Notes: generated from the letters alone by a model not told the origin. Positions 46,761 through 59,256 are shown, counted from the stretch's first letter. The stretch: 64,000 nucleotides of DNA from Rhizophagus irregularis (GCF_026210795.1 NC_089429.1:868001-932000), one strand, 5' to 3'. Numbers and translations: made by a program.

Positions 46761-49169
46761 GATTAGGCGGAAGCATGTCACGATTGTCACAGGTATTTAA
46801 TTATATGGCCAAGTTACAATTCAAATTATTTATGCGGAGACTAATCCAAACGTCAGACAATTTTTTTTAGTTATATAGATGTTATAACAATTAATATTTT
46901 TATTGGTATCAGGTATGTAATAAATTTGTATGTTTCGCAAGAATTAACGTTTTTTTATTTGTAAAAATTTAAATTTTTATATTAATAATACTTTTACAAA
47001 TTTTAATAAATTATTATTAAGTGTCATTAGTTAATTAATTAAAAAAAAATAATAATAAATTTCGGTTTTTTTTGCTTTATAATAAATAAAAAATGTAATT
47101 TTTTATATAATGATATAATTTTTTTATTATTAATATGCTGATTAAAATTTAATAATTAATTTTTTTAAAATTTTTGTATTCATGAGGTCGGGAAATGTCG
47201 TGACTCGTGACTTTGAATTTTTGTGAAACGTCAGGTTTTGGGATTCTGATCGTCGGGATTTCGTAGTAAATCATGGTACGATGTGATTTTGATCTTTCAC
47301 AAACTTTTCCAGCGTAATCATGAAAATTGGCCAGAATTATAACATTTTACTGGCATTAAGAAATTAATTATATGACAAATTATCGGCATTATAGAAAGTT
47401 GGTCATACTGTATGTCGGAATAAAAACTAGAAAAATGATCATTTATCGGAGTTTTATCCAAAAAATTTTTTATGGGTGTGTGATTCACACACCGTCCCCA
47501 GAATATACAGTATAATAAAAATAACAAAAAGTGTAGAATGTGGTGCAGCGTGATGAATAATATGAATAGCGTGATTTTATTAACGTGATTTTACTACTCA
47601 GTAATATTAAATTTATTTTAGTTTAAATTCTGGCGGGTATGATCTTATGTAGATAGTTTCGTAACATACCTGCTGTAAATCTAAAATTGTTTTGGCCAGA
47701 TGATTTGACAAAATAAAATAAATTAAATCCTGTCAACATAATTGACTGAAATAATCAATTTTTTTTAAAGAATAAGGCATTATGGCCTGCAAATAATTGC
47801 ACCGTAAAATTTTTAAGTGTACCTGATAAAAAAATACATAACAGCGCACTAAAATAACAAAACTATACCGTAACTAAATACAGAATAACCCGAAATGAAG
47901 TTTCTGTTTGAAATTCTATTATAGTATTTTTTTCCAATGATAACCTAATAATAACCGTATTTTAAATTACATACAACTTCAACCGTAGTGTATCGTAGAA
48001 TCACTATTACGACATTAACTTTTTACCATTTTGCATAGTATTTATAGTATTTCCAAAAGGTGGCAGTAGTACAACCCAAGCATCACTTCGAATAATTATT
48101 AAACGATTCCTTTAGAATATATTTATTATTATTATATTATATTCGTTGAATATAACAAGCTTTGTCTACAAATACTAATATATCTAAATCGGAAATCGGA
48201 ACCTTAAATTGTGATTTTGATCAGCTAACAATTTCCTATTATAATTATACGCGACGCGTAACAGTTGTAGACTCATGATCATACGATCAATATAATTATG
48301 AGTCATTTTTTATGGAAAAATTTTTATACTCCATAAATTTATAAAGTATAAAAACTATAAAAACCTTCTGCTTTTTGCTCTTTTCTCTCTCACCTTTTTC
48401 CACTCTTGTTGTCTAGGACCACGGCTCTCCGGACGCCTCTTGGACAGAATTTTGATATAGTATATATATATATAAGGTAAACTTACGAAATTCTGATTTT
48501 TTTTCTTGTTTTTTTTTTATTTAGCGAAACGTTTACTAACGTTTCGTCTTTCTCTTTTGTAAGTTCTGGGCGTTTCATTTTGTCATCTCTTCCCCTTCCT
48601 CTAGTCCATAGTCGATTTTCATAACTTTCCTTTTCATCGTCTGTCTAAGGAAATATTTAAGTAGACTTCTAGGTATTTTGTTGGGACCATATTAACTTTT
48701 TTTTTTTTGCAACGCATTTCTTTTAACATATATAATATTTAGAACTACTTAGAGATGCCAACCAAATAAATAAACCTCGTTCTCTCACAATAACTATAAC
48801 AAAAATTGAACCTAACGCGAAGAAATCCAAAAAAAAAATTAAAATTAGCTCACAACCAACTCTAGCCTATGAAAAAACCGTATCCGGAGAAAGTGTGTGA
48901 TCAAACCAGACAAATTACCAAATGGTCTACTCGCCCAGTTTTATTTCTCCTCTTTCCCCACGGCCTTCCCTACAAAAAGTAAATTAATAAGTTTGTGAAT
49001 TCTAAACTAATCAAGAACCCCCTATGTTAAACACTAAGCTAAAAGCAGTTCGACGCAATGGCACGGTTGGCTTGGAAGGGGTCGTTAGTCCAAAATCCAG
49101 TCACTCATTTGACCTAGTCATCGCCGTACCCGCATAAAATTTGTTATCAGAAACTTTTTTACGTGAAAT
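46761..49169. other. Gene-free stretch
   Basis: Mostly AT-rich simple sequence. Near 47.47 kb there is a perfect short palindrome, ggtgtgtgattcacacacc. From about 48.36 to 49.1 kb the sequence is more balanced in GC and may be the degraded 3' part of the pseudogene that follows on the minus strand. No supported gene. Confidence 0.35.
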
Positions 49170-49935
49170 CACGTGACTTTGATTGTGAGATGCGACCCAT
49201 TTATTGCGTCTCTCATCACATTAATTCTAGCCACTGCCACTAGCGCCTCCGGACTGTATGGGCTCTCTGTCTTAGGTTTCTTTTCTCCTACCTCTCTCTC
49301 ATCGGTCATACGATTCTTGTCTTTGAGTCATTTTATGAAATCGCAACGTGGTGTATTCTTGCGAAATTTCTCCGCTTTTATGACCCATCCTCAAGAAGTT
49401 GTTATGTTTCATAGCCCAGTCTTTCATCTGATCCAGGCTTCCTAGACCTTGTTCTTTGCTCAACATGTACGAAGACTCTGTCCTAATTTGTTGCCATTCC
49501 ATATCATTGGAAGTTATTGTAAAGATCTCTTCCAGTTCCGTCAGCTTTGCTTTACCTCTGCTATACCTTTGGATTTCTCACTGGGCGTTTGGTATCGATC
49601 TTTTTGGCTGCACGATAATCCATTATGACCTCTACAACTTCTTCTGGCACAATATTATCTTGTTTTAGAGGCTTTAACTACTCCCAGTTCTGCATCAACT
49701 GAATCTGAATCCAAGTCCGAATCCTCTTCTAATCTCCAATTGATAATCATATCTACTATCACAAAGGTGTAGTTTTTTTGTATTTCTTGACCGGCATATT
49801 TGCTAACTCCATGTACATTCTATCGGAAGGTGTCAGTGGCATAGAAATGTTTGCCGATTGGTCAGCTGGTGTTTGCGTATAAGCCATTTTCGTCTTCTCC
49901 CTCTCTACTTTCTTCGAAGCCCTACCGTTTTTGTA
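49170..49935 (-). pseudogene. Decayed gene of unknown family, disrupted upstream by the 4.65-kb transposon
   Basis: On the minus strand coherent text runs through several frames: KNGRASKKVEREKTKMAYTQ, SANISMPLTPSDRMYMELAN, EEDSDLDSDSVDAELG, PEEVVEVIMDYRAAKKIDTK, KLTELEEIFTITSNDMEWQQ, LGSLDQMKDWAMKHNNFLRM and SPYSPEALVAVARINVMRDA. Stops and frameshifts separate them. GC content is higher than in the flanks. The transposon inserted about 50 bases beyond the last readable N-terminal part. Across the insertion the text continues for a short way (QQMMETAVSRR, then a stop). A gag-like or domesticated transposon origin is possible but not shown. Confidence 0.5.
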
Positions 49936-49987
49936 TATCAGAACTTCCGCACCTTCTATATTAAATCCGCACTACCTTCTACTCACT

Positions 49988-52900
49988 AGGACCCCGAAAT
50001 ATATATATAGAGGTCAGAGGACACAAAAATTTTTTACTAATAGCTGTACGCAAGGGTTTTTAATAAGGTCAGTACGCAAATTTGACACTTAACCTCAAAT
50101 AGTTAGAAAAAATAAGCAAACCAAGCTTATGACTTAATCATCATGTGATTTGCCGTTGTTTATTATAAATTTTAAATGTAAAACACTATCGTATTGTTTC
50201 AATTACATCTTTTCGACCAAAATAACTATAATAATACTGTTTTTCGTTTCCCAGTAGCTTCAATACATTTTCTTCAACTAACACACTAGTTGGTCCAATA
50301 TGATAAATGATATTAGAAGCAAGATGATGAGCTAAAATATTGCACCCTTCGCTAGTTAAATCACTAAATACATGATGGATTGGAATATAAACATGTAAAG
50401 AAATATAAGATATATCATCTAAATTTGTTATTGCTTCTTCAGAATAGCAATGATTGCCATAAGCTTCGAAATAAACTGCAATAACTCTCCCTACACACAT
50501 TTGATTACCATATATAACGAAAACATAATCTCCTTTAATTAACGGAAAATCCTTTGAGATATTCGCAGTTTCAATATTTGGAACTTTTGGAAATAATAAA
50601 TTTATATTAGTACTTGACTGCAATTAAAAGATACATAACAAGAAATTATACTCACTTTGAATAAGAGATTGCTGTATCTTCTTTTTAGGTAAAGTTTGCT
50701 TTTTTTTTAATTTTGCCAATTCTTCAGCATGAAATTGAGCTAAGGTAATAGACATTTTTTTACGGGTTTCCTTCCATCGTTTTTCACGTTGAGTAACAAA
50801 TCGTTGCTCTGGATTTTCATTTTTAGTAAAGTAAGCAACAAAATGACTAGCTTTATTCGGCTGTATAGTGGCAATGGCACTGGTTTTTGTAGAAACTGTT
50901 TTAAATTTTCGTTCAAGTGGCTTTGAAGTATATGCTTCATGTCTTTGCCGTTGTTGTAATAGAATTTCAAAATTTAAGTTATCTTCTATTTCATATTGAA
51001 ATCCGGAGTTAACTATATTTGAGAAATTGTTTGATTAATAAAGAATAAATAATAAATTTTAAAGTATAATAAAATTATCACTTACTGCTGTCTCCATTAT
51101 ATAAAACAGAGAGATCTTTTTGAATTTGATCAATTATATTTAGTTGTGAAGACTCTTTTTGGAATAAATTTGATAAATCATCATCATTATTATCACATTC
51201 TTCTGTTGAAATACGCTTCATTTCATGAGATGCTTCTGTTAATGCTGTGGTTAGGTCAATTTCAGCGTTTTCAACTTGTTCTTTATCGTTTTCATCATGA
51301 AGTTTTCTGCATGACATGGAAACTTCTTTTTCATGAATATTGATTAAAACTTGTAAATTTGGTTCAAGAGCGATATCTGCAGGTTGAATCATTCCAAGAA
51401 ATTCGGCAAGTTCACAAGCTAAGTAGCGTGAATGCTTTATTGTTTGTGAAATTTGTTCATCTGTTGGCCAAAGTCTCAATATTTCTAATGTTGATTCTTC
51501 TAAATTACCAGTATTATAGTCAAAATGATAACCTGTAATAAAATTAATAAAAATTTATTGTTAAAAAAAAAAATAAATAAATAAAAAAAAATTTGTAATT
51601 AAATAATATTACCTTGACGAACAGTTTTTTCTTGATTAAAAGATAATTTTTTTGATCTTAAAGCTCTGGAATACTGTGATATTTTAGGAAGTATTTGGAT
51701 TAAATCTGCAAAATCAAAATCTGGATTTAATTGGCGCGCAATACCAAAAAAGTGTTCCACAGGCTCAGATCCATGAAACCAAGGTAAAAATGGTACTTGT
51801 TGATAATATTCACGATGAGCCTTAATTAACAAAATAAGTGATTCACAAAGAGAAATGAAAATAGCAAATGTTTGGTTTGCTAAAAAGTTTTGTCATATTG
51901 AAATAAATTCAGGATATTTTTGAGAAAGAGTTTCTATATGGATACGCCATAATTGAATGAAAAAATAACCAGTCATAACCATTCTAATTCGTTCAAGTGG
52001 TGCAATATTACGGTTTAGATAACTATCAATGATTTCTCCTTTTATAAATAAAAAATAAATGTTAAAATTAAAATTAATTTTTAAAATATTTATATAGTAT
52101 ACAATTAATATTACCAATTACAAAAATATAAATAGCAAATCCTTCCATTCCAATTTTAACTTTATAATCAGCTGTTAAACATTGTCGAAAATTTGAAGAA
52201 CAAAAGGTTCGATAAGCAGCTGCATCATCTTGACGGTCCAGATTAATAACATCATTCTTATACATAATAGAATCATATTGATTAATAAGTTGTAAAAAAT
52301 GATCAAATCGGGCTGAAGAGTTGCCAAATGTTAATAATCGTGCTCCTGACATTATGGCATTTCTTGCTGTCTTTTTTGCGTGTTTTGGATCCTGAATCCT
52401 TACTACAGGACCAACATTATTAAAAATTGGACAAGAAAAGTTAATATTAAATTGAGGTTCTTTAATTATTAACTTTTCATTTGTTTGAATGTTTAAAATT
52501 AACTGTTGTGCTTGAAATTCTGTTATTGCACCATCAGATCCTAAAGAGAGTATACAAAGACCAAGTTGTGGTGCAATTCCTAAAACTAATTGTTTATGTA
52601 ATTGCGATATTGCATTTGCAGTCTCAGTTCCTTTATTCGGAATTAAAGCAATAACTACAGGAGGAAATGCCGGTAATGGTATCTGTTTTACAATAAAATA
52701 TATAAATTAGAAAATTAATAATTAATAAATAATTTAAATTAAATTCTTACTTGTAAAATATATGCGCGAACATTCTTAGCCATTCCATTTTCTAGTTTAA
52801 TTTTATTAATAATTCTTGGAATATCATTATATGTATTAATTTCTGCTTCTTTTTTTGAAAATACTGATCCAATAATACAACCAAGATTAGGAGAATACCG

Positions 52901-54640
52901 TAATCGTGACTTGAGTTTTGTATTATCGGTCATTGCTGAAACTGGACCATTATAATTTATTGAATCAACTAATCTTTTAAATCTTGCTACATTTTCATAA
53001 CATAGTTCCGGATTCGTTAAATAATCTTCATTATTTCTTCTTAATTGTCTAATAAATTTAGTTAAAACAATTAGAAATCAAAATTTAAACAATTTATATT
53101 TAAAAATATTAAATTAACTAACCGAATTGATTGAAGTGAACGACCTTCTAAATTTTGTCTGAACAATTCTAAGGCCCTTGAACTTATTCCTCCCAAAATA
53201 GTTAAAAAATTGGTAAATTCTTCGCTATATTTTAAATTTCTTTTAGATTTGTTATTGATTTTTCGTTCAATTGCATTACCCATAACCTCACAAAGACCAG
53301 TAAATACTGGCATATCCTTAAAAGCACCTTTTATAGCTTTATTGGCAAGGATAATCCACGGATTCTCTTGTTGATTTTCCGATTCATTATTAAGTGTATT
53401 CCAAATGTCACGAAGGTCACAATTCTGAAGATATCGTTTTAAAGGATTGTCTTCCCAATAATATTTGGGCGTAAATTTGATATTATCAGGTAATGGTAAA
53501 GGTTGCACTATTCTATTGCGTAAAATTTTATTATACCGAATAAAAGAACACTCATGGCATATATTTCCCTCTTCAGCAACTCCAGTACAACTTTTTGCAC
53601 GTATTGCATTACCTTATTTAAAGAAATAAATAGTTATTAATAAAGCAGAAATTAATATTGGAGATCACATATTTAGTGAACTACTTACATGATCGGTCGA
53701 TTTTCCATATAGATTCTGCAAAAAGTGCACGGTTTAATAACCTTTTTTGTTTAGAATTCAATTTTTTTCTATTGAACTTATATGGAAACAGGTTAGGAAA
53801 AAGCTCACGTGCAACAATCTCAATACGACGACTACCACCAAACTGTGCAGGAGTCCGTTTAATGTAACTTGATATTTCTGTAGACCGAAGGCCAATACAA
53901 ATTAATTTTCTTTTTTTAGCATTTTTGCTACTATTTTTATTATCTAATGTTTCATTAATATTAATAGCTAAATATTCATTTTGATCATCTTGATCATCTT
54001 GATTTTGATCATCTTCATTTTCTTCATCAATTCGCACTATATCATCGTCATCCATATTGTCATATATATCAGAATCATATTCCTCTTCCTCCTCAATTTG
54101 TTCATTTTGTTTTAACTTCGCTGGTTGAAACCAATTATATAATGTTCTTTGACCTTCATCCGCTTTGCAACCAGAACGACGAACATGACGGTCAAGATAG
54201 TCCTCTTCCCACTTTCGATTAAGTTTGATTTCTTTGCCACAAATACACACTACTTTTTTAGGATGTATAATACAAGCAACATATTTATGCTTTAAAAGCC
54301 TTTCGTAACTGTATTTCCAACTTGACATCTTTCGAAATAAGTAAAAAAAAAGAGATGTATCTATGATATATCTTGCATAACTATGCAGATCAATTAGTAT
54401 ATTTAAATCTACTTATCACGTGCGTATATATATAAATACGTGTATATCAAATTAGTATCAAAAATACGCAAATCAAACCCCTTACTTATAAAAAATTTAT
54501 CAAAAATACGCAAACTGATAACATGACTTTGGCTAAAAAATCCATTGATTGTACGCAAATCAAAATCTAACCTCAAAAAAAGTTTATATGGTGACGACGC
54601 AACTTTGCACCCCACCTCTATATATATATTTCGGGGTCCT
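49988..54640 (-). mobile_element. DNA transposon, 4.65 kb, 8-bp target duplication
   Basis: The ends are inverted repeats of about 28 bases, starting aggaccccgaaata and ending tatttcggggtcct. The flanks are perfect 8-base duplications tactcact (49980..49987 and 54641..54648). Subterminal regions at both ends contain several tacgcaaat-type words. A multi-exon transposase-like gene fills the interior on the minus strand. An 8-base duplication fits hAT, P, Merlin or KDZ/Zisupton-type elements, but the hAT terminal and protein motifs are absent. The 212-base MITE at 5367..5578 shares its termini. Confidence 0.92.
50186..54328 (-). pseudogene. Large multi-exon transposase with one in-frame stop
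   Basis: Exons run from ATG 54328 to a stop at 50186, totalling roughly 1150 residues. An N-terminal Cys/His cluster (VVCICGKEIK, DRHVRRSGC) and an acidic linker are followed by a second Cys group (KSCTG, then CHEC). The core includes AMTDNTKLKS, LSLGSDGAITEFQ, RIQDPKHAKKTARNA and HGSEPVEHFFGIARQLNPDF, which look like conserved blocks of an RNase H-like transposase. Which acids are catalytic is not certain. The C-terminus (YVFVIYGNQMCVGRVIAVYF) resembles a BAH-like fold. The frame is open except for a TGA at 51893..51895, between YPEFISI and QNFLANQTF, so this copy probably makes no full-length protein. The superfamily is uncertain; KDZ/Zisupton-like is a guess from the duplication length. 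Confidence 0.75.
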
Positions 54641-54648
54641 TACTCACT

Positions 54649-54789
54649 GCCGTCTCCATCATTTGTTGCTCAGTAAAATAACATATCACTTTTCAGTTTT
54701 CCGTTATTTTAATGATTTTGATGAAAGCAACATGGCCCATATTAACTTTATTTTCGTTGTTATACTTTAAATGTCTGGAAAGTAGTCTT
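54649..54789. other. Flank of the transposon
   Basis: Short stretch carrying the N-terminal remnant of the disrupted pseudogene (minus strand) and then leading into the hairpin array. Confidence 0.4.
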
Positions 54790-55975
54790 TTGGGTATTTC
54801 AATGGAGCAGCATGATGCTATACGTGGGTGGGAGTATAGCGTGCTTACTTTGTAAGCCTGTGAGTACCAGCTTTTGCTGCAGTCTCATGGTAGGGCTGGT
54901 TGGGAATTTGGAGCGGTATAGTACTATGCGAGGGTTGGAGCATAGACGCTTACTTTTAGTAAGCTCGTGGGTACCAGCTTTTGCTGCAGTCCTGCGATAG
55001 GACCGAAGGTAAGTGCACTTTTTTGTTATTTTCAGCTTTTTATTTTTTTTTATGATTTTTTTTATTTCTTCATTATTTTTAGCTTTGGGCAAAATTTTTA
55101 TTGGAGCAGCATGATGCTATACGTGGGTGGGAGTATAGCGTGCTTACTTTGTAAGCCTGTGAGTACCAGCTTTTGCTGCAGTCTCACAGTAGGGCTGGTT
55201 GGGAATTTGGAGCGGTATAGTACTATGCGAGGGTTGGAGCATAGACGCTTACTTTTAGTAAGCTCGTGGGTACCAGCTTTTGCTGCAGTCCTGCGATAGG
55301 ACCGAAGGTAAGTGCACTTTTTTGTTATTTTTCAGTTTTTTTATTTTTTTTTATGATTTTTTTTATTTCTTCATTATTTTTAGCTTTGGGTAAAATTTTT
55401 ATTGGAGCAGCATGATGCTATGCGTTGGGTGGGAGCATAGTGTGCTTACTTTGTAAGCCTGTGAGTACCAGCTTTTGCTGCAGTCTCACAGTAGGGCTGA
55501 ATCAAAGGTTAGTGCACTTTTTATTATTTTTCAGTTTTTATTTTTATTTTTTGTTATTTTTTTATTTCTTCATTATTTTTAGCATTGGGTATTTTTATTG
55601 GAACAGCATAATGCTATGCGTTGGGTGGGAGCATAGTGTGCTTACTTTGTAAGCCTGTGAGTACCAGCTTTTGCTGCAGTCTCACAGTAGGGCTGCTGGA
55701 CCAAAGGTAAGTGCACTTTTTGTTATTTTTTAGTTTTTTTTTTATTTTTTTTATGATTTTTTTATTTCTTCATTAATTTTAGCTTTGGGTATTTTTATTG
55801 GGGCAGCATGATGCTATGCGTTGGGTGGGAGCATAGTGTGCTTACTTTGTAAGCCTGTGAGTACCAGCTTTTGCTGTAGTCTCATAGTAGGGCTGGTTGG
55901 TTGTGGTACAGCATGGTGCTATGCGTAATTTTCATGGGAGGAGCATAGTGCGCTTCTTAGGAAGTCCCTTGTGGC
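54790..55975 (+). repeat. Tandem array of hairpin-forming modules with splice-like borders
   Basis: Five large units start at about 54802, 55102, 55403, 55600 and 55801. Each has a core of about 85 bases: gcagcatgatgctat, a cttactttgtaag hairpin and accagcttttgctgcag. The first two units carry a second diverged core (gtactatgcgagggttgg, with gcttacttttagtaagc). Each core can form three consecutive stem-loops. Between cores lie gtaagtgcac followed by long pyrimidine tracts ending in ttttcag or ttttag, exactly like intron borders. No conserved reading frame is convincing. A sixth partial unit ends near 55.97 kb. Confidence 0.75.
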
Positions 55976-56749
55976 AGGGCCGTAATACTAAAAAGCGCAA
56001 GATTTTTAAAGTGTTGGTCGCACCAATTTTTTGCTATGAGATAAAAAGTTATGAATATAAGTGTTAAAGAATTAAAATATATCCGAAAATAAAGATGTTA
56101 TTAAGAAATTTATTATAAATCTTGATCTTGAAAGCAATAACATCTCAAAAAAAACATAAAAACAAATACTATTTAATTATTATGATAGAAATTACAGAAA
56201 TTATTTTGATATACTGTACCATTTAAAATAATTTTCTTTATTAAATTATTATTTGCTATTTGTTATATAATATTGAAATATATGTAATATTGGAAATTTG
56301 CTTGTGTATATTATATTATTTTTATTTCATCCTACCATTCTTTTACATATTTACATGTTTTTTATCATTATTTTATTGTCAAATTTATGTATCAAAATTT
56401 TGATATGCCCACTATTGCTTTAATTTCTTTTTTTCTCTTTCTTTTTTTTTCTTGCAAATATGATTCTAAAAAGTAATTTACTGTAGACATTTGTGAATAA
56501 GTATTTTAAATAGTATTAAAATATCTTAGAAATCTTTTGCTTTAATTTCAAAAATTTCAAATAAAAGTATAAAAAAATATTTTTTTTTTCAAAATATCCA
56601 GCAAATTTGTATAAAGTTGTATATGGTTCACTAGTAATGGGAACCTGAAGGTTGAAACATTATAAACATATAAACACCTATGTTAACGTGATTCCTTCTT
56701 TGTATGTTTTATATTAATTGAAATTCACTTATAAGTTTAATGGCTACTT
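55976..56749. other. Spacer, nothing recognised
   Basis: AT-rich sequence between the hairpin array and the stop codon of the small minus-strand ORF. No feature. Confidence 0.4.
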
Positions 56750-57157
56750 TTAAACCATCTCGCTGTATAACCTGTAAATTTCATTCATTGATGTGATGCC
56801 AGATATCCTCTTTGGGAATTCATGTTTAAAGAATTCATTCGATGAATATGTTTCCAAAAGATGATTTTTAATCTCTTGTGGATTGATAATTTTCACTTTT
56901 AAAACAAAGCGAACGAAAGTTGACAAGAAATTTAAGGCATCATCTTTATCGCCTTGGAAACTCATTTGATCTAACCTATACATGCGACAATTTTTATATA
57001 TTTCAAAAGTGGAATGGGTTTTAAGAGCCTTTGAAAGTTCATTAAGTATATTTATTTCATTGGGGATATATATCGGAGAATCAATATTTAATTTACGTAA
57101 TTTTAAAATATCTCTTTCTTGTCTAATATTATTAATTAAAGAACTTACTTTACCCAT
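56750..57157 (-). CDS. Hypothetical protein, 135 aa
   Basis: An intact frame starts MGKVSSLINNIRQERDILKL and ends YRLYSEMV. The composition is ordinary and helix-rich (NELSKALKTHSTFEIYKN, LNFLSTFVRFVLKVKI). No domain is recognised. An in-frame stop lies just before the ATG, so the start is reasonable unless an upstream exon splices in. The decayed-looking frames at 57346..57668 on the same strand could be earlier exons of the same gene. Function unknown. Confidence 0.45.
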   Translation of the reverse strand: MGKVSSLINNIRQERDILKLRKLNIDSPIYIPNEINILNELSKALKTHSTFEIYKNCRMYRLDQMSFQGDKDDALNFLSTFVRFVLKVKIINPQEIKNHLLETYSSNEFFKHEFPKRISGITSMNEIYRLYSEMV

Positions 57158-57345
57158 TCTTCAGACATGATGAACGATCCCATTATACCGTATCTTGTTA
57201 ATCAACTACTTTAATTCGTGATCCTGAGTCAACTGCAAAAAAAATTCATATATGATTTATATCGATCGTTAGTAATTTTTCTGATACCCAATTTTCATTC
57301 CTTAAATAATGAACTCATTTAAGCACTAATATATTTTAATACATA

Positions 57346-57668
57346 TTATTTATCCCGAGTTTCAAATAGTTTATTTTTTAAAACAGTTTTTCGCATAACT
57401 TTTAATTTTATTTTGACGCCACGCCAGATTCCTAAAGCTGACTCATGGGATCGCGAATTAACGCAAAATTCGCAGAAATTGTTAAAAGCAAATTTATACG
57501 TATTAATATGGATAACGATTCTATGGACTTCTTGCAAATTAGATTTAAAATTCTAAGATAAACGTCTTTATGATTGTAAACCAAAGAAGCCAATAATATT
57601 AAGAGATTCGCCTCAATGGTTTGCCAATTAAACAAAGAGCAATGAAAGGTACTTAGATCTATTATCAT
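57346..57668 (-). pseudogene. Coding-like fragment in two frames
   Basis: One frame reads FNWQTIEANLLILLASLVYN then HKDVYLRILNLICKKSIESL. A second, overlapping frame continues as AFNNFCEFCVNSRSHESALG and KLKVMRKTVLKNKLFETRDK. A single frameshift or an unrecognised intron would join them. It may belong with the 135-aa ORF just downstream. Family unknown. Confidence 0.35.
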
Positions 57669-57874
57669 AGATGATATTTTTAATTTTTATTCATTAAAAG
57701 TTACTATATATAGTATTTATTTTTAACATTTTATTCATCAATACTTAATTCCAAAAGAAATTTATGATAAATAGTTAAATTAAGATGGTAGTATAATTCG
57801 GTACATAGTATGCTCTTATGCAATATTTTAATTTGTAGGATGAAAAAATGAAATTCATTAAACAAAAATATTAA

Positions 57875-58075
57875 TTATCCTCTAAATTAAAGTATTTAAA
57901 ACTTAGGATTAATTCAAGTGATTTAAATGTATTTAAAAATTCTATTAAAATGTTATTAATTAGTGATATATTAAATGCAAGAAGAATATAAAAAATATTT
58001 TATTTGTATAAAGAAATATATTATGAAAAGGGTTTATGTACTTAGCGAATTTAGATCTTTCTCTTGAAAGACGAA
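57875..58075 (+). pseudogene. C-terminal F-box protein fragment
   Basis: The plus strand reads LSSKLKYLKLRINSSDLNVF, then KNSIKMLLISDILNARR, a stop, and after a shift YIMKRVYVLSEF. These align with the intact paralogs (SKLEYLYLSLSF, FLKNSQNTFIKKLLI, EYIMRKKRVKYLAFSEF). Only the C-terminal part remains. It lies 1.2 kb upstream of the intact gene at 59257 on the same strand, as expected for a decayed tandem copy. Confidence 0.75.
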
Positions 58076-58565
58076 GAAGATTAATTTATGATAATAGTCA
58101 TGATTTTGCAAATAATTTTAGATTTATTTATTAATAAAAATTCACTTTATAATTCTCATATTATATACGACAAACAGGGCGGGCATCTCTATATCATCAT
58201 GAATTTTGATGATGTCACATTAGAAAAGGTGTCTATTTATTATATTAATGAAAACTTTTATATAAAAATTCTACAGATAACATTATTCCAAAAATCAAAT
58301 ATTATTGAGTTTACTGATATATATGGTGATTTAGAACTATTTATTAAATTTCGTATGCGGCAAAATTTTATTATTATTTTTAATTTTGTAGAAATTTAAC
58401 GGCATTAAATTTAATAAATTTTGTAGCATAATTTATATATTAATTTGTGGCATTAATTTATTAAATTTTATGGTACAACCTTTTCATTATCAGAGATTTA
58501 ATAAATTAAATATGAAATTAATAACCTGTATTATTGAACGGATTACTGTATTATTTTTACTACCC
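58076..58565. other. Spacer with an unsupported 103-codon frame
   Basis: An open frame at 58088..58399 (+) is AT-rich and has no domain. It might be a further remnant of the F-box tail, but I cannot support it. Confidence 0.3.
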
Positions 58566-58812
58566 CTATAACAAAAGAATGTCCGCTGAAAATGTCCGGA
58601 AAATGAAAATGTCCAGAAAATTGCAATATTCCGGACATTTTAAGGACACCAGACCTGAGCCCTCCTAGACATTTCTGGACATTTTCCGGAATTCACAATG
58701 TCTCGGCGTCCGGAATATTGCAATTTTCCAGGCATTTTCCGGATACCTGAATATTTTCTGAACATTTTCTGAACATTTTCAACGACAATTTCTAGACATT
58801 CTTTTTTTATAG
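58566..58812. mobile_element. MITE-like inverted-repeat element, 247 bp
   Basis: The left end ctataacaaaagaatgtcc matches the complement of the right end, gacattctttttttatag, with few differences. Inside, aatgtccggaaaat-type words and their complements recur, and a ttgcaatattccgga / tccggaatattgcaa pair forms the core. No clear target duplication and no ORF. Confidence 0.6.
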
Positions 58813-59256
58813 GAATAGATTGTATATAGTATAGGGAATATTTATACAAAGTTTCAAGTTTCGCCTACGCAGCCACGCGTATTCACCTTCGCCCATCAAT
58901 TTTTTTCCGATGACTTCATATCATCACACAATGATGCAATTTAATTTATTTTGTTATAATAATAATATGTTTAAATATGATTTTATAATGATTTTCATAA
59001 TATTTTTACTAATATTTTACCAAGTTATTTAAGAAATTCGTCATATGTTATATGTGATCGACAAATGATCTGCAAAGTATGTCTGAGAATAGATAACAAG
59101 AGATCGGCGTGCCGGAATTACTTGTGTTTATTATCAAAAAAAGGAACGATTCACATATTATTTTTATTTCTATTTGTAGTACAACATACGTTACGAAAAA
59201 TTAATAAATTTTGTTCCCAATTGTGAAATGAAAGCCGCTTCTCTTTCTTCGCCAAC
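58813..59256. other. Upstream region of the second F-box paralog
   Basis: The last 150 bases correspond to the region before the paralog at 34964 (ccggaattactt, aaaaaaaggaacgattcaca, ttgtgaaatgaaagc). An upstream ATG at 59228 is out of frame with the gene and would give a 23-codon frame overlapping the main start. Confidence 0.5.

Noticed and set aside
46326-46790. Phe/Ser/Leu-rich minus-strand frames
   Set aside because: They are translations of a purine-rich low-complexity repeat.
45465-47290. A possible 1.8-kb transposon with inverted ends
   Set aside because: The inverted similarity is too weak, and no duplication or coding region supports it.
54799-55652. Several open frames in the hairpin array, such as ones containing LLCKPVSTSFCCSL
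   Set aside because: They shift between units, run into pyrimidine tracts, and the substitutions follow stem pairing rather than codons.
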